The notes under the pieces were generated by a model. That model was given only the letters and a program-made list of their open reading frames with translations, was not told the DNA's origin and did no database searches. A stretch of 64,000 nt of DNA from Atopsyche davidsoni (Eukaryota; Arthropoda; Insecta; Trichoptera; Hydrobiosidae), in assembly GCA_022113835.1 (NCBI GenBank), contig JAILWY010000026.1:10319001-10383000 (forward strand). The letters are read 5' to 3'. The translations under genes were made by a program, and so were the position numbers. This document shows positions 60,601 to 64,000 of the stretch, piece after piece. Numbering within the stretch: position 1 is the stretch's first letter; each line of letters starts with the position of its first letter.

Positions 60601-63600
60601 GGACGGCGGCGGCGCGACCTACTCCACCGGAGCAGCCATCGCAATTGGGTCAAGAGCGGTCACTCCACCGGCCGCTGCAAGTTCACGCCGAGCATGCGAT
60701 CGAGCGAATCTTCCCCAAATCGCGCAATTAAAATAAGTTAACGATTCGAAACGCGAATAATTAGCGATGCGCTACCGTTTTATATCGACACGTTCGGTGG
60801 CGGTCTCGGAAAAGTATCACCGCGTCAGTAATATTGCACCGGGCTGCGACATGCCGTTTTCTTGAAACCGCTTTCGCGAGATGGTTTTTATTCAATTGCG
60901 GGTGTTAGACGCTCAATTGCGTTCCGCCATTATTGTGTAGGTTTATTAAATCTGCATGCTACGATCCGCTGAATCGATTCAGCACAAGCGTCGGACAAAA
61001 AGCGGGGCGGGCAACTGACTCGGTCGAAAGCAGATCGTTCGGCGGGACGTGAAGTCCGTCGGCCGTGTCGGCTCCTCTCGCTGGATGCCGCGAAGCTTTC
61101 CGGCGGACGGCCAGAAGACGGAGTGGATATTAATTTCCATTATAACATAAGAGGCGGTAGTTTTGCCTGACCTTCATCGAGGCCGCCGCCCGGAGTGATT
61201 CCGCATACGCCCGAATAGAAATGCTCTCGATAATAGCAGATCGGTTCAGATACCGGGTGAACGATTTCGAAGACGCCAGTCACGGTCCGGGCAGGCTCGT
61301 CCCCGCCGAGGAGGCCGGGCACGGACGCCCTTTCACATTTCGTCTGTTCGGTGAATTTGGTACGCCAATTATTGCAGGCGAGTGTTGGATTTACGCGCGC
61401 TCCGTGCAGGTGAATAACAACAAATTAAATTGAATTTTAAAAAAAAAAGTAATTTTATTTTTCCAATTTATACGGTCTGATTAGTTTATTGATTGAGATG
61501 TTATTTCTATTTACGAGTTCAGTTTGAGCGTAATCGACACTAGTGACTCACTATTAATGCTACTTCGTAAAACGATAAAAAAAATTTATTATATAAACTA
61601 ATATTCTAGGTAACTGTATAACTATATTAGTTTGTTACTCAAGAGAGTGAAACGTAATAGACATTTATTTATGTAAACTCCACGAGAGGGAAATCTACAC
61701 ATTAAAGAAAAGAATCACACCAACGAAAAATTACTTATATTCCCGATATTTTACCGGAAAGAACACAAAAAAATACCAGAAAGCCAGCACTAGAGGCATT
61801 TTTGCTTAATTAGCTGAAATAGAGTTTATAGTATTATTGAAATTGAAAGAGGCGAAATTGGTCTACATTCTGGTGACTACTAGACCAGGAGACAGTTTTA
61901 CAGACACTAATACATTGGTGATATAAATAATATCCTTTAAAGAAAATAATTCAACATTATGAATGCAAATATTCATACACTAATGCGAGTGATTCTTCTC
62001 GCGTAGACTCTCTGGGCATAGTGAGATTCAATTGCCGAGGTTCGCAACGGATAGAGCGCACGGGGAAGAAGTTACGTAAGTTTTCAGATTATTACAAGCT
62101 CTGGTATAATTAGGAACAGAAAATTTCCTTACGCCTGAGAAGAATTTGAAAGTCTGCGTCAGCGCCGCGCCGCGGGCTCGCCCGGTGGAGGGTTATATTA
62201 GCATGAAAGGGTCAATTTACGATCTAGACAGACCTCTGAAGTTACAGGCGAAAGTTCCAGCGGTGTTCGGAGACCCTTGATATTAAATTTGACTCGCGAA
62301 ACTGGACATATTGTTCAGTAAACAAACCTTTAACAAGCGAGGCTGGAAACGTAAACCAAAGAAAATCAAACACACAATACATTTTCCACATAGATGAATC
62401 TTATTTACTTACAAATATAGGTCATGTTAGTAATTTTACATAAATATGCAAAAATAAAGTATTGATCGTGCTAAAATAATACAACACACAAAGATCGATT
62501 AAATAAATACTGTAGATTCTTAAAATATATTAAATCCACGGTACCCAATGAATGAGAAATTATCAGAATTGTTTGATTGTATTTTGTGACGTTTAAGCTC
62601 CATTACTTTAAACAAACACAAATTAAGTTCATTACATTGAGTGCGTATAAGCGTGTGATATATTATCAAAAAAAGATTGAAAACACCTGCTTATCACGTA
62701 TTGGGTTATTCCTTTTGTGATATTTGATACAATAGACTTGCCACGTGATAAATGAAAGTATAATACATCAATGCATATTATATGAAAGATAGGAGTTTTC
62801 ATGAAAAGTTTATTGAGATACTGAGGTATTTTTTTCCAGGTAAAATATATGTGGGAAGCGAGGATTTAGCCTGTTTACATTTAGAGAGAATATTGAGTCT
62901 ATTGATCGTCCAGAAAGTCGACGGTACGTAGACGTGCAGCTTTGAGTGTAATATTCACGGCAGAGATAGAAAATATTCTGAAACGTCTCGCGGGCGGGCG
63001 CAGCGAGCGCAGCCGTGGGAGCGACTCCGGCCAGCGCTCTGCTCCACTGTGCACTTCACACTTCACACTTCACTGCATCGTCATCGCTGCACTGCAACTT
63101 CAATCAGGCCGATTACAAAATGCGGCTGTACCCGATCGTTCTCCGCACCCGCGTACTCCTCCCACAAATCACCAAAAGGTTGTGGCGACTATCGGAAAAA
63201 TCGCGAACGTTACCAAAATTGTTCACGATGTCAAACTAGCGGCAGTTAAGTGAAAATATAATAAATCGTCTCACAGTCCCAGAATGGCAGCACCCATTAA
63301 ATAACCACCTCAGAAGGATCGGCTTAAGGGCTCCTAATTAGTCTGTTATATAATATAGTAAGGCGCTCGAGACCAGATCAAAAGACTGATACGAGCTTCG
63401 GTAATATTGATGTTTAAAATCCATATGTGCTTATATAGCACTACATTAATTGATTATTTATTTTGTTGTCACGTAATATAAATTATTTCAAAAATTAATT
63501 TCAGCATTTAGAAATCAGCAAGAATCTGTTTCTGCACATCTCGCTACGATATAAAGTTTGTTCGTTTGTAATTCCATAGGGACTTAAATCTCCTTTAATT

Positions 63601-64000
63601 TAGTTTGAGAGAATTTACAACAAAGTACGAGTGTAATATAACGATCGCTGCAGAGAAAACAGTCCCGAGTCAAGGGAGTACACAGAACGGGCATATTGTG
63701 ATACTCATTAGATCTAGCTGACGCCCGATGGGGGAGGGACAAGGTCGCCAATCCCATCATCACATATTGAGACTTAATTACACACAAGAGCAAACGAGCA
63801 AAATATACATCGAAAACAAAACTGTTCATCGTTATTTATTTGATTTAGAACTGAAATTATGAGCCAAGCCGTTGTTTAAGAAAAGCAAACACTTAATTAT
63901 ACATCTTATGTACTTACTACAATATGTGTCCGAATTAAAAGCACTTAATTCTGATTTGACTCTTATGGTGATAGCTTTATTATAATTCCCTTAAGTTCTA

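Larger units (their letters stand above)
52403..64000. other. gene-poor tract with GC-rich islands
   Basis: AT-rich background with islands at about 57720-57930, 59950-60220, 60530-60720, 60980-61410 and 62985-63060. These could be enhancers, promoters or exons of a large gene extending right. No protein family is recognisable. Confidence 0.4.

Noticed and set aside
1..64000. CRISPR arrays, operons, prophage or retroviral genes
   Set aside because: No regularly spaced direct repeats, no bacterial gene organisation, and no gag, pol or env-like frames were seen.

Overview
The window looks like nuclear DNA of an insect. It has spliced genes with short, GC-rich coding exons, AT-rich introns and a long AT-rich gene-poor tract, plus a typical arthropod set of DNA transposons (hAT, Helitron, Tigger/pogo, piggyBac, Tc1/mariner). 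The order of insect cannot be settled from the sequence alone. I see no prokaryotic features, CRISPR array, rRNA or convincing tRNA.

Positions 1-13.1 kb hold the 3' two thirds or more of Bre1 (RNF20/RNF40 family, histone H2B ubiquitin ligase) on the + strand. Thirteen exons join with consistent phases and end in a complete C3HC4 RING finger. The first ~150 codons lie off the left edge. Its introns carry a Tigger/pogo remnant (2940-3748), a hAT remnant with a perfect 8-bp target duplication (5020-7031), a Helitron nested inside that hAT (5720-6913), and a second Helitron copy (10989-11993).

Positions 17.3-21.3 kb hold a convergent gene on the - strand. Six coding exons join to a 937-codon protein with a disordered Pro/Arg-rich N-terminus, a central coiled coil and an acidic tail. 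I do not recognise the family by name. The first two exons are extremely GC-rich, which produces very long but spurious antisense ORFs. An acceptor just upstream of its ATG implies a 5' UTR intron, and a strong donor in a CpG-rich patch at 25753 is a candidate partner. A 649-bp piggyBac deletion derivative (24632-25280) sits in that putative intron.

Positions ~26-64 kb contain no gene I can establish. The tract is AT-rich with scattered GC-rich islands, microsatellites, a Tc1/mariner fragment, a 2.6-kb DNA transposon with a spliced, lightly damaged transposase (44576-47176), and a 202-bp palindromic MITE (52201-52402). A few islands look like possible exons or regulatory elements of a large flanking gene. 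These are reported as hypotheses. I found no convincing new molecular system; the best leads are the CRD-only piggyBac derivative, the unclassified transposon, the nested Helitron, and the unnamed coiled-coil gene with LC8-like motifs.
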